Positions 19,525 to 29,776 of a stretch of 64,000 nt of DNA are shown in pieces. The notes below the pieces were generated by a model. The model worked only from the letters and a program-made list of their open reading frames with translations, searched no databases and was not told the DNA's origin. The stretch comes from JACKAF01 sp041391485 (GTDB lineage Bacteria; Bdellovibrionota; FAC87; UBA2466; JACKAF01). Position numbers and translations under genes: made by a program. Location: positions 124,001 to 188,000 of the forward strand of contig JAWKNY010000003.1 of the NCBI GenBank assembly GCA_041391485.1, written 5' to 3'. Each line of letters begins with the position of its first letter. The first letter of the stretch is position 1.

Positions 19525-20523
19525 GAACGCTGCAAGAATTAATGAGTGCGACAGCCCCCTTTGCAAAAGAGGACCTGCGCAAAAGCTGGTGGCATCTGAT
19601 TTCGACGTCGATCGTGTTGGGATTGTTGCTGGTCGGGACCTTGAGTCCGCTTCCTCTTGTTTTGCGAATTGTGATGAGCTTACTCGCGGGTGGCGTGACG
19701 GTACGGATGTTCATCATCTATCATGACTACCAGCACGGAGCGATTTTTCGTAACTCGTTAGCTGGCCGTCGATCATGAACACTCTCGGGGTCTCGGTTTT
19801 AAACCCTCCGAATATCTGGAATCGTTCTCATAATCACCACCATAGTCGCAATTCGCAGATTGCCACCGCCAGTATCGGCTCGTTTCCCATTATGACGGTA
19901 AGCGAGTACGCGAAGGCACCTTGGCAAGCGCGTCTGCGCTACTGTTTGAGCCGCAGCCCGTTACCGTTTTTATCGGGGCATGTACTTATCTTTGTGGTCG
20001 GTATGTGCCTTAGCTCGTTTGTGAAGGATCCCAGAAAACATTGGGATTCGCTCGTGGCTCTCCTTGTTCATGTGGCACTTATTTGGGGGCTGGTGCATCT
20101 AGCCTTACGGCACTTGTATTGGCCTACCTTCTGCCTTTGTACGTGTCGTGTATGCTCGGGGCCTACCTCTTCTACATCCAACACAACTTCCCATCGATGC
20201 AGCTGAGACCCCGTGAGGAATGGACATTCTTGTTTGCGGCGCTAAACTCCTCGTCCTTCATGGAAGGAAGCGCATTTGTGCATTGGCTAACGGGGAATAT
20301 CGGTTACCACCATGTTCACCATCTAAATTCCCGTATCCCGTTTTATAGGCTGCCTGAAGCGATGGCAGCCATACCGGAGCTTCAGAACCCAGGTCGGACC
20401 TCGCTTCGTCCTCGGGAGATTGTGCGTTGTCTGAAACTCAAACTCTGGGACCCTCGGCGCAATCGAATGGTTTCGTTCGCTGAGTGTCACCCGGTGCGGC
20501 TGCTAGCGCCGGACTTCCAATAA
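19521..20523 (+). CDS. Membrane fatty acid desaturase, two frameshifts
   Basis: A di-iron membrane desaturase/hydroxylase. All three histidine boxes are present in order: HDYQHG near residue 70, SHNHHHS (HxxHH), and GYHHVHHLN near the C-terminus. Hydrophobic helices lie between them. The frame changes near 19770 and at the G5 run 20085-20089. Adding one G there gives LIWGAGASSLTALVLAYLL and continues to QHNFPSM. Repaired length is about 334 residues, normal for the family. It is translationally coupled to the FAAL gene, so the substrate is probably an acyl chain bound to the ACP or its lipid product. Regiochemistry, and desaturation versus hydroxylation, cannot be told. Confidence 0.82.
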
Positions 20524-20587
20524 ATTCCCTAACTTGAATTTGCTTTGCTGCCGATAACAAAGCTGGAGCTTTTTAACCATAGCTCTC

Positions 20588-22301
20588 GTGAGTAGTCTTG
20601 AAGACCTCTTGTGAACGCCATCTGAATTTGGCCTCGGCCTTTACAAGGCGAGGGGCGTCTAGTCTGGTGGATTCCTTTTCTTTTCGCCGCCAGTGGGCTG
20701 ATGGAGTCCTCAAGCATCATCATCCTTTTCACGACTAATTTCGTTTCTTCCGTGCCGGGAGTCGGGCCGCACGGCGCAGCTAGCGGAGCGGATTTCCGGA
20801 TTTTCGATTCCACTCATGGGGTCGGGGCTTTTGTAGTCATCTATGGTGTTTCGGCCCTAATGCAGTACTCGATCCACGTTTTAGAAGGGATCCAGTCATC
20901 ACCCATGTCGAAATGAAGCGTCGAGCGACGATCATTTCCGATGTCCTTAGGGCGCTGAGTGGTCGCATTTGAGTTCGCTCTTTGAGGTTGAACGTGCATG
21001 TTCTTCTTTCCGGCGCCTTGTACTCTCTTCGCATGGGACTGACCGCACTGCTCGCGATGGCTTCCTGATGGATTGGTTCTGCTGCGTTTGTAGCCATTGC
21101 TTTTGTGACCTCCTCTCCCTTGTTCTGGGAGCTTTGGTCGCTGGCTTGGCATACTTGGTAGTTTACCTGCGCATAACACGGACGATCCGTCTGAATGCGT
21201 CGGAGTCACCACGTGCCCACAGCGAATTACATCGAGAGTACGGGACATCCTGCACAATCTGAAACTATGGAAAGTTAGTGCTGATACTGAGCGTATCAAC
21301 CTCAAACCTGAATCCAGCGTTGCAAGAGATAAAAAAAATCGAAGTAACATCCAAGATTCTGCTTAAGAATCGATTCATGTTTTTGGTGCTCGGTGGTTTT
21401 TTTGTGTTTGTTCTCACGCTAACTCGATTCTCACTTCAGGTTCGGCCATTAGCTCTCTTGCGATCATCGTTCTTTTCCTTCGTATGTCGACAAAGTTTTC
21501 AATATCCAATCGGTAGTTCTGTCGATGGCACATCACTATCCTGTGGTGAGATGCTAGTCGATATGAAAGGACATCCAGAATCGTAAAGTGGAACCGCTTG
21601 CAGGCACGTGCAAACAACCCCTAAAAACAGCGAATGGTTTTCGAGCGTAGCGTCTTTATCCGAGCAATGGCCAGAGTGTGTTTACCGACTTGAACTTGGT
21701 ACATTGAGAGGGGACAATTCGGGGGGATTTTAGGGCCTTCAGGGATTGGGAAATCTACTTTGCTGACCTGATTGTGGGTTTGCACCGGACAGCGGAACTG
21801 TTTCGTGGATGGAAAACCACTTCCGGTTTCGATCTCTTTACTGGAGGCGAAGCATCGGATTCCTCACTCAGGACGCCCCACTCGTCAGCGGAACAGTCCG
21901 AGAAAATATTCTCTGGGGGGCAGAGTACGACAGAAGAGCAATTCCGCCGTTCGCTCAGCGATGCGAACCTCTCTGATTGGGTATACTCATTGCCCAAAGG
22001 CATTGATGCAAAAGTTACCTCGGGCGGTATTCAGTTTTCTGGAGGGCAACGCCAGCGGCTGGCTCTTGCCCGGGCACTCTATAGAAAAGCCTCTTTGCTC
22101 CTGTTGGACGAGCCAACCAGTTCGGTTGACAAAGAAAGTGAAAGACAAATCCTGAAAGCCATCGATCAACTTAAGGGAAACACGACCATTGTACTGATCA
22201 CTCACAATCAGCAGATTCTCAAGTCGGCAGATGCCGTTTATACAGTCTCCAAAGGCGGAGTTGTGCGCCTTGAAGAAAAGTCGATCAGCGGTGCTGCATA
22301 G
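20588..22301 (+). pseudogene. ABC transporter with fused permease and ATPase (MsbA/PglK-like), many frameshifts
   Basis: The C-terminal ATPase is clear: Walker A GPSGIGKSTLL (from 21733), HRIGFLTQDAPLVSGTVREN (Q-loop), signature FSGGQRQRLALARAL, Walker B SLLLLDEPTSSVD, and switch VLITHNQQ. It is split by breaks near 21.77-21.97 kb. Upstream, fragments in three frames are hydrophobic and resemble the permease half, for example WIPFLFAASGLMESSSIIIL and AISSLAIIVLFLRMSTKFS. The start (GTG 20588) is a guess. The stretch 20.9-21.65 kb is so broken that only its position suggests it belongs here. Such exporters flip lipid-linked glycans or lipids, which suits the neighbouring lipid genes and O-antigen-ligase-like gene. 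A consensus error and true decay cannot be separated. Confidence 0.6.
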
Positions 22302-22316
22302 CTAGATAGGGGTTTT

Positions 22317-23600
22317 GTGTCACGTTCTGGAGTCAGTAAGATTGGCAAGGGGCTGATAAGGCTAGTTGCAGATCTAGTACTCACACGGCCATTCATTTTT
22401 CCTATCGGAGTCTACGCTTTTCTGACTTACATTGAACAAACCCTGACCAACAGTTGGGTTCGCGATTATCTCCTCTACTCGATCTTAGTCCTGATCTACA
22501 AGCAGTTCAAAATGCGAAGCGGAGTAACCCTCATCGGTGCTCTGCTTCTCACGTTTGGTGGACTAATGTGTGTGAGTGCGAGCTGGAATATTTTTGGAAT
22601 TGGAGAGTTCAGCATTCCCGGTTTGATTGCAATCGTTATACTGGGGTCACTGCTTGCCAATACAGACTACTCCGAACAGGACATCTCGGATCTTAGCCTT
22701 ACCTTGTTCTGGGGGGGGGTCCTAACGACGTTGTACATACTGTATGTGTATTATTTTGGCGAGCCTTACTACGTCGCCGGTCGTCTTACCTTGGGAACCA
22801 GGGAGCATCATGAGGATCCCAACACCCTTTGTGCTTATCTGACTATGGCTCTGGCTGCCGGTTTTGCCATTGTGGGTTCCACCCGGGGCAGTAGAAAAGT
22901 TTTTATCTTCCTTGGGTTGATCTCTATCGTTATTGTGATGCTACTCACAGGCTCGCGCGGTGGGTTTGTCGGCATGAGTGTTGCTTTTGCGGTGTATGTC
23001 TTTGCTTCTAAGATCGACCGCAAACATAAGGTTACGATTGTATTTCTGTCCTTGATGGCGATTCCGAACCTTCCTGGATTCTCAGACGTGATGCAGCGAT
23101 TTGATGACGACAGCAGCGGCAGTGGTCGAACCTACATTTGGAACGTCGCCCTGGCGCGCTTTCAAGAAAAGTTCTTTTTTGGCCACGGAATTGGTTCTTT
23201 TGAGAACCTCTACTATGAATTCGGGGCAACTAATGAAAAGGCCGTTCATAGTACCCAGTTAACGGCATTGGTAGAACAAGGGGTGGTGGGTTTTTCGTTG
23301 ATAATGTTCATTACAGCGTATGTGTTGCTAATGGGATATCTTAATCTCAAAGGCACCAAGGCGGTTTGGTTGATGGCCGCCTTTTCGGGGTTCTATGTGC
23401 AGAGCCTTTTCTTATCGTTGCTCGATACTCGTGCTTTTTGGTTGGTTCTGGGCCTTTTTGCGGGAGTTGCCAAGAAAAAGCTTGGGCCCAATAAAACCAG
23501 GCGTACCAGTTATGTGTACGACGGTGCTGAACTTGGGGCGGTGCGCCGCGGTCGCGGGTATCGGACAATTGGCTCCAGAAAGCCCCAAACATCGTACTGA
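22317..23600 (+). CDS. O-antigen ligase/polymerase-like membrane protein
   Basis: A 427-residue polytopic membrane protein of the WaaL/Wzy superfamily. It has about ten hydrophobic helices and the conserved periplasmic region SGRTYIWNVALARFQEKFFF, continued by GHGIGSFENLYYEF with HSTQLTALVEQGVVGFSL. LLTGSRGGFVG precedes this region. Family members join or polymerise lipid-linked glycans at the periplasmic face. GTG 22317 is supported by ATAGGGG just upstream. It is uninterrupted although it follows the badly broken ABC gene, and it ends 2 bp before a convergent glycosyltransferase. Ligase and polymerase cannot be told apart from sequence. Confidence 0.82.
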   Translation: MSRSGVSKIGKGLIRLVADLVLTRPFIFPIGVYAFLTYIEQTLTNSWVRDYLLYSILVLIYKQFKMRSGVTLIGALLLTFGGLMCVSASWNIFGIGEFSIPGLIAIVILGSLLANTDYSEQDISDLSLTLFWGGVLTTLYILYVYYFGEPYYVAGRLTLGTREHHEDPNTLCAYLTMALAAGFAIVGSTRGSRKVFIFLGLISIVIVMLLTGSRGGFVGMSVAFAVYVFASKIDRKHKVTIVFLSLMAIPNLPGFSDVMQRFDDDSSGSGRTYIWNVALARFQEKFFFGHGIGSFENLYYEFGATNEKAVHSTQLTALVEQGVVGFSLIMFITAYVLLMGYLNLKGTKAVWLMAAFSGFYVQSLFLSLLDTRAFWLVLGLFAGVAKKKLGPNKTRRTSYVYDGAELGAVRRGRGYRTIGSRKPQTSY

Positions 23601-23601
23601 T

Positions 23602-24360
23602 CTAAGCTCTCCAGCCTTGTGATCTAAGGTATTCGAGAAACTCGCTTTTCTTTTTCTTCAGCTTTTTGAACTGGTTCTTGTCGTCATAAATAAAATACAC
23701 GGTGAACTTTCCGCCACGAAGAGTCCAGGCTTTGATTTTCTGGGCATAGTAGCAAAGCCAAAGATCCTCGATAAACTGATACTGGACGGGGACCTCGTAT
23801 AGTGCCGCGTCCATAAAAATACTGCTGTCGCAGATCATGCCCCCAGTCCCGCAGTAGTGGGGTCGTTTGCGATCCACATCACGGTCCCAATAGGTTCCCC
23901 CCTTTTTGAATCTAAAGCTCGTGAAAGCTGTGATTCGCTTATTTCTGTGGTGGAATGACATCGACTCAAGTGTAGTCGGATAGGCAAACCGTTGATCGTC
24001 ATCGAGGAAGATTACGTATGGGTACTTGGAAGCAAGTTCCTTCGCAAAGTAAAATCTCCCAATGCCTCCTACGTTCTCAGAGCTGTGCTTTATCTCTACC
24101 GGAAAGCTCCACTGGCGAGAACGGACGATGGATTCGACGAGTGGGGCCTCTGCAGGGTTGTTGTTCCAGAAATGCAAGCGTATGCGAGTGCGGCAAGTCT
24201 GTTTCTCAAAATTTCCTAAGATGTCGGCAAGATGCTCGTTTCGTTGCCAGAGACACATTACTACCGGTATAGGCTGACTTCCTACGCGGGGTTTTAGAAG
24301 CTTCTGTGCCGTACAAAATGTGAGCTCTCTTGCGTGGGTGGCAAACGCGCGCCAGTGCAT
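23602..24360 (-). CDS. GT2-like glycosyltransferase
   Basis: A 252-residue GT-A type transferase. IPVVMCLWQRNEHLADIL begins the nucleotide-binding domain, VIFLDDDQRF contains the metal-binding DxD, and QFIEDLWLCYYA has the acidic ED motif usual in family 2. The C-terminus is Lys-rich (KKLKKKKSEF). It probably adds a sugar in the cytoplasm to the glycan of this locus. It is the last gene of the leftward series that starts with the polysaccharide deacetylase, and it faces the O-antigen-ligase-like gene. Confidence 0.78.
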   Translation of the reverse strand: MHWRAFATHARELTFCTAQKLLKPRVGSQPIPVVMCLWQRNEHLADILGNFEKQTCRTRIRLHFWNNNPAEAPLVESIVRSRQWSFPVEIKHSSENVGGIGRFYFAKELASKYPYVIFLDDDQRFAYPTTLESMSFHHRNKRITAFTSFRFKKGGTYWDRDVDRKRPHYCGTGGMICDSSIFMDAALYEVPVQYQFIEDLWLCYYAQKIKAWTLRGGKFTVYFIYDDKNQFKKLKKKKSEFLEYLRSQGWRA

Positions 24361-24421
24361 TCGGTGGTTGGCTCCTCTTAATAATTAAACACCAACGCGA
24401 AGAAAATCAAAAGCAGAACGA

Positions 24422-25106
24422 CTAGAGAGACATCAATTTCGCAAAAAAACGCTTACTCTTGGAGACATCGGTGGGTTCGTACTCGATCTGGTTCTGTTGC
24501 AGGAAGCGGGTAACGTATCGGAAGATGCCTTCGGCGTCGTCAGAGGGCTGAATTTCAATTTCAATCTCGTAGATCGTTTCGTCCAGAATCTTTGCCTTGT
24601 CTACTTCGATGACTAGTCCACTAGGTAGGCGGACGTGAGAACGCTTGGTCTTAATCTGGCCCAGGTAGTTCAGCTTTCGTGTGGCTACGGGAAGGTGTTC
24701 TAGGATTTCCTCAGGCAGCTCGACATCCATTTCGCCTTTTACCATTGAGAGCAAGTCAGTCACTTCAAGAGGAGCGGTTATTTCTCTGCGTATCTTGGGT
24801 GGGTGCTGGGTATTGACCACTTTTTTGGAAGGTATCTTTAAAGTGACTTCTCCTTCGGTTTTGTTGGTTAGACGAAAGCGCAGGCGGGTTTTTTTGTCAT
24901 ACAGCTTGAAGTCTTTGGTATCAAAATAGTGATTGCGCAGTTTGAGTACGCCCAGCTCCTGAACCTGCCTGAGTTGAAGGAGGCGGCTGTACAGAAGCCT
25001 TCGTGAGCGAGAATTTGTACTCAACTCGTCAGCGTCCGGATACTTCCGTAGCAAAGTAGTTGGGCAATGCGGGTTCGATATATGGGGCGACAGCCTCTCT
25101 CAACAT
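24422..25106 (-). CDS. CYTH/VTC-like tunnel-fold protein, N-terminal frameshift
   Basis: The central and C-terminal parts fit the CYTH superfamily, whose members bind or hydrolyse triphosphates and polyphosphate. HYFDTKDFKLYDKKTRLRFR, EGEVTLKIPSK, IRREIT and YEIEIEIQ are the alternating charged strands of the beta-tunnel. The usual N-terminal ExExK strand is not seen. A frame change near 25.02 kb probably hides it. An ATG at 25106 (MLREAVAPYIEP) overlaps the stop of the upstream PhoX frame (ATGTTGA) and is my preferred start. The frame used downstream would otherwise begin at a poor TTG (25054). Enzymatic activity is not predictable. The link to PhoX suggests phosphate metabolism. Confidence 0.65.
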
Positions 25107-26867
25107 AGAGTCGACACACTCCTCCTCCCGGCGCGCAAGAAGTACCAGAAATCACGTTGAGTAACGATTGTAGTTAGAATCAAACCGCAAATCCATAACA
25201 GCCCCAGCGGCTGCTGCATAATCCAGAATTGATGTACTGCATTATCGTTAGCGAAAAAGAAAAGATGCCGGTGTTCCTGGTTGATGACGTAACCAATGAA
25301 AGGCGGCGATTGGGATTCCGGTGGCGGTCTAAATATGATGACTGCCGATCGCGGTAATCCGTTGGAATCTGGCCACCGGCTAGTCGGATTCTCCCGACTG
25401 CGAGAACGTTCGCCGGGGGTGTTGCATTGACAAGAAAAGTGTCTTGCCATCGTCACTAAAGCAAGGACCGGTGAATTCCGCCTCTCTTGGGGCGGACGCC
25501 ATTTGGACTGCTCGGCCTGCCGCTGGCCCCGAAAGGGGGACGAGGAAGAGCCCGTTGTTCTTGAACGATGCGTACGGCGACGAGCCAATCGCACTTCCGG
25601 AGATATCAGGTGAACCAAAGATCCCCATGTGCATCGAATACGACGTTGTCGGGGCAGGAAAATCCGGTAGATTCCCCGCCGGTCATGAAGGTAGAGGACG
25701 AAAATTTTAGAGAACCTGACGTTGTTTTGCTCCTCTACGCGAAGGAGCGTGCCAAAGTGGTTTCCTTGGGGGCGGTTGTTTGTGAGAGCGACAAAGGCGG
25801 CACCCGTCTTTGATCCAAAGCACTCCTCAGGGTCGATCCAGCAGCAGTCGCCCCCACTAGGTGGGCGGCCTCGCGTGCGCGTGGATTAGCACGTCCAACT
25901 GATCCTTATACTTGTTCTGTAGGGCGGTGTGTTCCTCTCGAAGTAGCGGAATCCATCGTCCGCCACTCGTATCCGCGGCGTATAAGATGCCCGATTCCGA
26001 ATTGTTGCTCCTTGAGACACCTGGAAGAGGTGGCAATTTGGTCCTCGGAGTCGTCCCCAGAATATAAAACGGCCCGCCCGTCCTTTGCCCGTGTGACCGT
26101 GGCGCCTTCGTGAGCGAATCGGCCGCCCGCCACAAGCTTCTTTGCTTTTCCATTTTTCGGGTCCACCCCCCGACTACCCAACCGTAGTGCTCAGGCGATC
26201 GGGGGAATACCGACTCCCAGCCGTACAAACTCGCCGCTGTTCCGTCACTATAGAAGTTGTCGTAGTTTTCCTCACAGGTAAGGACTGTATTCCATGGGGT
26301 GAGCCCGCCACTGCAATTTGCGAGTGTTCCAGTAGCTGCCCTGCTTCCTTTTATAGTGTGCCCTCCAGCGAACGGGATTTCGGTGGCTCCCGTCAGCCGT
26401 TTGTTTTTGGGAGAATTAGAAACGACTCGCCATTGCCCTGTTGTTTGACGCTCAATGTGGAGAAAGGTTCCGCCCACAGCATCCATTTCCTGAAGAACTT
26501 CACTTTTCCCACGCGGCCTTTCTGGCCGCTAAAAAGCGTTAAATGGACCGGTGTTTCGTGGTTGACCCAGAGAAGCGCTTCATTTTTGGATTGGGAGATG
26601 AAAGCGATAAAATCGTTGTCATTGAAGCGAACTTCGCCCTTCTTGTTCAGGGGGATTCCAACCTCGCAATTACGGAGTACCAGGCCTGGAGCCAAAACAA
26701 CTCGATCCTCTGAATTGGGTGCCAGACCAAATGGAGGCTCGACACTTTGTTTGCCTGAGGAAGCCCAACGCGGCCTTTGTTGTCAGGCCGATCACTCCCA
26801 GGTGGAGCGCGGCCGAGGTACGGCCCATGAATCTAAGGAATTCACGTCGGTTGAGGTAGTTGTCCAT
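25100..26867 (-). pseudogene. PhoX-type (DUF839) Tat-exported phosphatase, many frameshifts
   Basis: PhoX is a calcium/iron-dependent alkaline phosphatase exported by Tat. The start MDNYLNRREFLRFMG carries a twin-arginine signal. Later blocks, in changing frames, follow PhoX order: ALLWVNHETPVHL, GGLTPWNTVLTCEENYDNF, HYGWVV, RFAHEGATVTRAKDGRAVLY with SGDDSEDQ, AREAEFTGPCFSDDGKTLF-like text ending FLSMQHP, and SRWPDSNGLPRSAVIIF. At least five frame changes occur in 1.5 kb. The C-terminal end is unclear. The last frame runs past the PhoX region into a hydrophobic helix (GLLWICGLILTTIV) and stops at 25100, coupled to the CYTH gene. About 25100-25300 may therefore be a separate small membrane protein. 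Confidence 0.65.
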
Positions 26868-26957
26868 TTGGTACTCCAGAATTGGGCAGATTCTAAAAGG
26901 TACGTATTAAAGTCGCAATAATACTTTGTAAATTGTTGAAGGTGTTGGAAGCGAGGT

Positions 26958-28876
26958 CTAGGTTGCACTCAGTCGGTGGGTTTTTACAAATGAGGCCAAG
27001 CAGGACAGAGCAAGGACTCTACTGGCGTGCCCTCGGCTTGTTGAATCCGATTCAAACTGCTGCCAGACCTTTCTGGGCAACTCAGTGTTGATCCCCAGGC
27101 CTCTCCACAGTTCCTGGTCCTCTAAATAGGAAAGGAGCAAGTTCCGTAGGGGGCCTCGTAGCCAAGCGGCCCAAGGGAGGTGGAACCCCTGCTTTTTTCG
27201 CAGGTAGATTGCCTTCGGAAGGTCTCCGACAGCGTCGACTAGAAGTGGCTTTGGGTAGTCCGCAGGGCGTTTCCATTTGCCGGGAACTCCGATCATGTAC
27301 TCGAGAAGACTCCGACTTAGGAAAGGTACACGGAGTTCCAGGCTGTTCGCCATGCTGAAGTTGTCGCAGTCCCTGAGAAGAACATAGCGTAAGTAGGTTT
27401 GAAGCTCGATGAGAGAAATCTGAGTTTCGGGGGCGAATCCTTGGACACTTCCTCTCAGGCTCTCTACGAGAGAGTCATCGACTCCGCTGGTGTAGCAAAG
27501 AGTGGGAGCTTGCTGCGGAAACGAAAGGTGCTGTTCCCGAACAAAAATCTCGCGCCTCAACAACTGAAGATCCACAATGTGACTACGACGGACAAATACG
27601 GAGGCCATCTTGTCAGCGTGCATAGAGGGTACTTGGCGCGCCAAAAAAGCTAGTGCCACTCGTGCAGGTCCAAAGAGGTTCGAAATTTTTCTCAAGCGCA
27701 AGGCCAAGGGGACTTGCCAGAAGGTCGGGTACCCTCCAAAGAGCTCGTCTGCACCGAGCCCGGAGAGGACTACTTTTAGGCCAGCTTCACGTGCTGCTTT
27801 AGAAACCAAAAAAGTATTGAAACCATCTATACTCGGTTGGTCTAGTTTCTCTAGAAACGTGGGAAAGTCGTCAAGTAGATCCTTTTCCGTGCGTCGAATG
27901 AAGTGGTGATGCATTCCAAGTTTCTTCCCCAATTCTTTTGCGAGCCGGCTCTCATCCAGATCGGTCTGCTCGAATCCGAGAGTGATGGCATCCAATCCCC
28001 TTTGCACTTTGCTGGCAAGGATAGCAAGTGCGCTTGAATCAATTCCACCGGACAAAAACAAACCCACGGGTACATCGGAAACAAGGTGCTGCTCCAACGA
28101 GTTCTGTAGTAGCTCACGGATGTTCTGGACACAGGTATTTCGATCCGAAGGGATCTCTCGGTGGTCGGCTGTCGGCAGCTTCCAGTAAGGAGTTGGGGAC
28201 TCCATTGTTCCGTCTTGGCGAACGAAAGAATAGGTCCCTGGCTCGAGGGAACGAATCCCCGCCACTAGGGTTTGGCTCCCCCACACGGATCCTTGGGCAA
28301 AATAGGAGCTAAGTGCGGAGCGATCGATCTGGCGCTCAATCCAGGGCTCACCTAGCGCCAGTAGGGAGCGCACCTCAGACGAGAAAAACAATCCTCCTTT
28401 GGGTGAGCGATAATAGTACAAGGGCTTTATTCCCATCCGGTCACGACACAACCAAAGCCTTCGGTGATCGGCATCCCAGAGGGCGAAAGCGAACATTCCT
28501 TCCAATTGATGGACGGCTGCGGGTCCCCAGGCCCGATAGGCCTTAAGAATCACTTCGGAATCGCTTTCCGTCTCGAAGTGGTACCTCCAAGCGTGAAAGT
28601 TTATCTTGTACGGCGCGGAAGGATTTCCCCGTTGTACGTCAACCAGTTCTTGTCACCACCCGTTGCTGAGCTGTCTGACATGGGCTGGTGTCCGCCCGGC
28701 GAGAGATCAAGGATAGAGAGTCGTGTGTGACCGAGTACGACTGAGGCTGTTTCATTCTGAATGCTTTGGACGCCTATGTCATCCGGACCACGGTGGCGTA
28801 GCGCGCTACTCATTTCATTTACGAGAGGTAGGGCTAGGGCGTTTGAAAGGCCGATGGAACCTGCGATGCCGCACAT
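26958..28876 (-). CDS. asnB: Asparagine synthetase (glutamine-hydrolysing) family amidotransferase, one frameshift
   Basis: An AsnB-type enzyme uses glutamine and ATP to amidate a carboxylate. The nucleophile Cys2 is in MCGIAGSIG. The glutaminase domain shows LRHRGPDD, LGHTRLSILDLSPGGHQPM and TYNGEI. The synthetase domain has FLSGGIDSSALA (PP-loop), LGADELFGGYP and LELRVPFLS. The frame changes near 28.61 kb, between YNGEI and FHAWRYHFETESDSEVIL. Repaired length is about 638 residues. In polysaccharide loci this type often amidates uronic acids or other glycan precursors rather than aspartate. That role is suggested here by the neighbouring glycosyltransferases and a nucleotide-sugar dehydrogenase elsewhere in the window, but free asparagine synthesis is not excluded. 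Confidence 0.9.
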
Positions 28877-28921
28877 ACAGATAACGATAGCATGGCAAAA
28901 TGAAAGGCAGAAACGTTTAGC

Positions 28922-29776
28922 TCACTCGGGAGTGATGCGACGCGTTTCTTGTTCGTGTGGGCGGGCCGCTAGGAAAGGAAGCCCAGCCCAATATAAAAAA
29001 CTCCCGATCACCGCATGCTGCGCGAATAAGAAGGCTGACTTCAGTACGGAAAGCCCCATATGCTTGCGATAGATGCGCCATACCCAGTTTCCCTTGGCTA
29101 TTCTTCCGTAGGACAGGCTGGACTTCCCGGTCAGTCGGTACCGCGCGAGGTCCATGGGCAAACCCGCTGCTGCTCCAGAGTTTCCTAGTAGCTCAAGCCA
29201 AAGTAGATAGTCCTCGTGTCCCACATTTCGGAAACGAAAGTCGCCTGCCCGGTTTCGGTCGATCATAGCGGTTAGAGCTGGTATCTGGTTGTGTTTTAGA
29301 AGAAGCTCTCGCGTGAGTCGAGTGGGGATCGGAATCGGGAGGCTGATTCTGGATTTGTTGGCGTTCATTTTTCGGTATGAAGTATAGCTGATTGCCGTGC
29401 CGGTCTTTCTCATGAACTCCAACTGGTACTGCAGTTTTTGTGGGAGCCAGAGGTCGTCGCTATCCAGGAGCGCTACATGTCTCCCACGAGCTTCCTTAAG
29501 CGCTGTGTTTCTGGCGTGGGCAGCACCCTGATTCTGCGAGTGAAAAAGCACGCGTATACGCGGATCTCTCTTTGCCAGACGTGCGGCAATTTCGCGACTT
29601 CTATCCGTGGAGGCATCATCTACGATAATCAACTCCCACTCGGTATAACTTTGCTGGAGAACCGAATCTACTGCCTCATTCAGATAGTTGCCTGAGTTGA
29701 AATTGGGAAGAAGTATCGAAACGAGATTCTCCAACCATTGGGGGCGCTGTTTTAGCAGTGTGTTCATGCGTTGCAC
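28922..29776 (-). CDS. GT2-family glycosyltransferase
   Basis: A family 2 inverting glycosyltransferase, 284 residues. VSILLPNFNSGNYLNEAVDS and WELIIVDDASTDRS make the nucleotide site, HVALLDSDDLW has the DxD, and VGHEDYLLWLEL contains the ED motif. The C-terminus carries a hydrophobic segment (SAFLFAQHAVIGSFLYWAGL) that may sit at the membrane. Start may be 29776 or the Met at 29767. Both overlap the end of the SGNH gene, indicating coupling within the leftward operon. Confidence 0.9.
   Translation of the reverse strand: MQRMNTLLKQRPQWLENLVSILLPNFNSGNYLNEAVDSVLQQSYTEWELIIVDDASTDRSREIAARLAKRDPRIRVLFHSQNQGAAHARNTALKEARGRHVALLDSDDLWLPQKLQYQLEFMRKTGTAISYTSYRKMNANKSRISLPIPIPTRLTRELLLKHNQIPALTAMIDRNRAGDFRFRNVGHEDYLLWLELLGNSGAAAGLPMDLARYRLTGKSSLSYGRIAKGNWVWRIYRKHMGLSVLKSAFLFAQHAVIGSFLYWAGLPFLAARPHEQETRRITPE

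Noticed and set aside
20529..20813. Minus-strand small protein between desaturase and ABC genes
   Set aside because: No motif or ribosome site; the plus strand here carries permease-like hydrophobic fragments in operon order.
26904..26925. Operator-like inverted repeat GTATTA/TAATAC upstream of PhoX
   Set aside because: Arms of six bases in AT-rich sequence are expected by chance.
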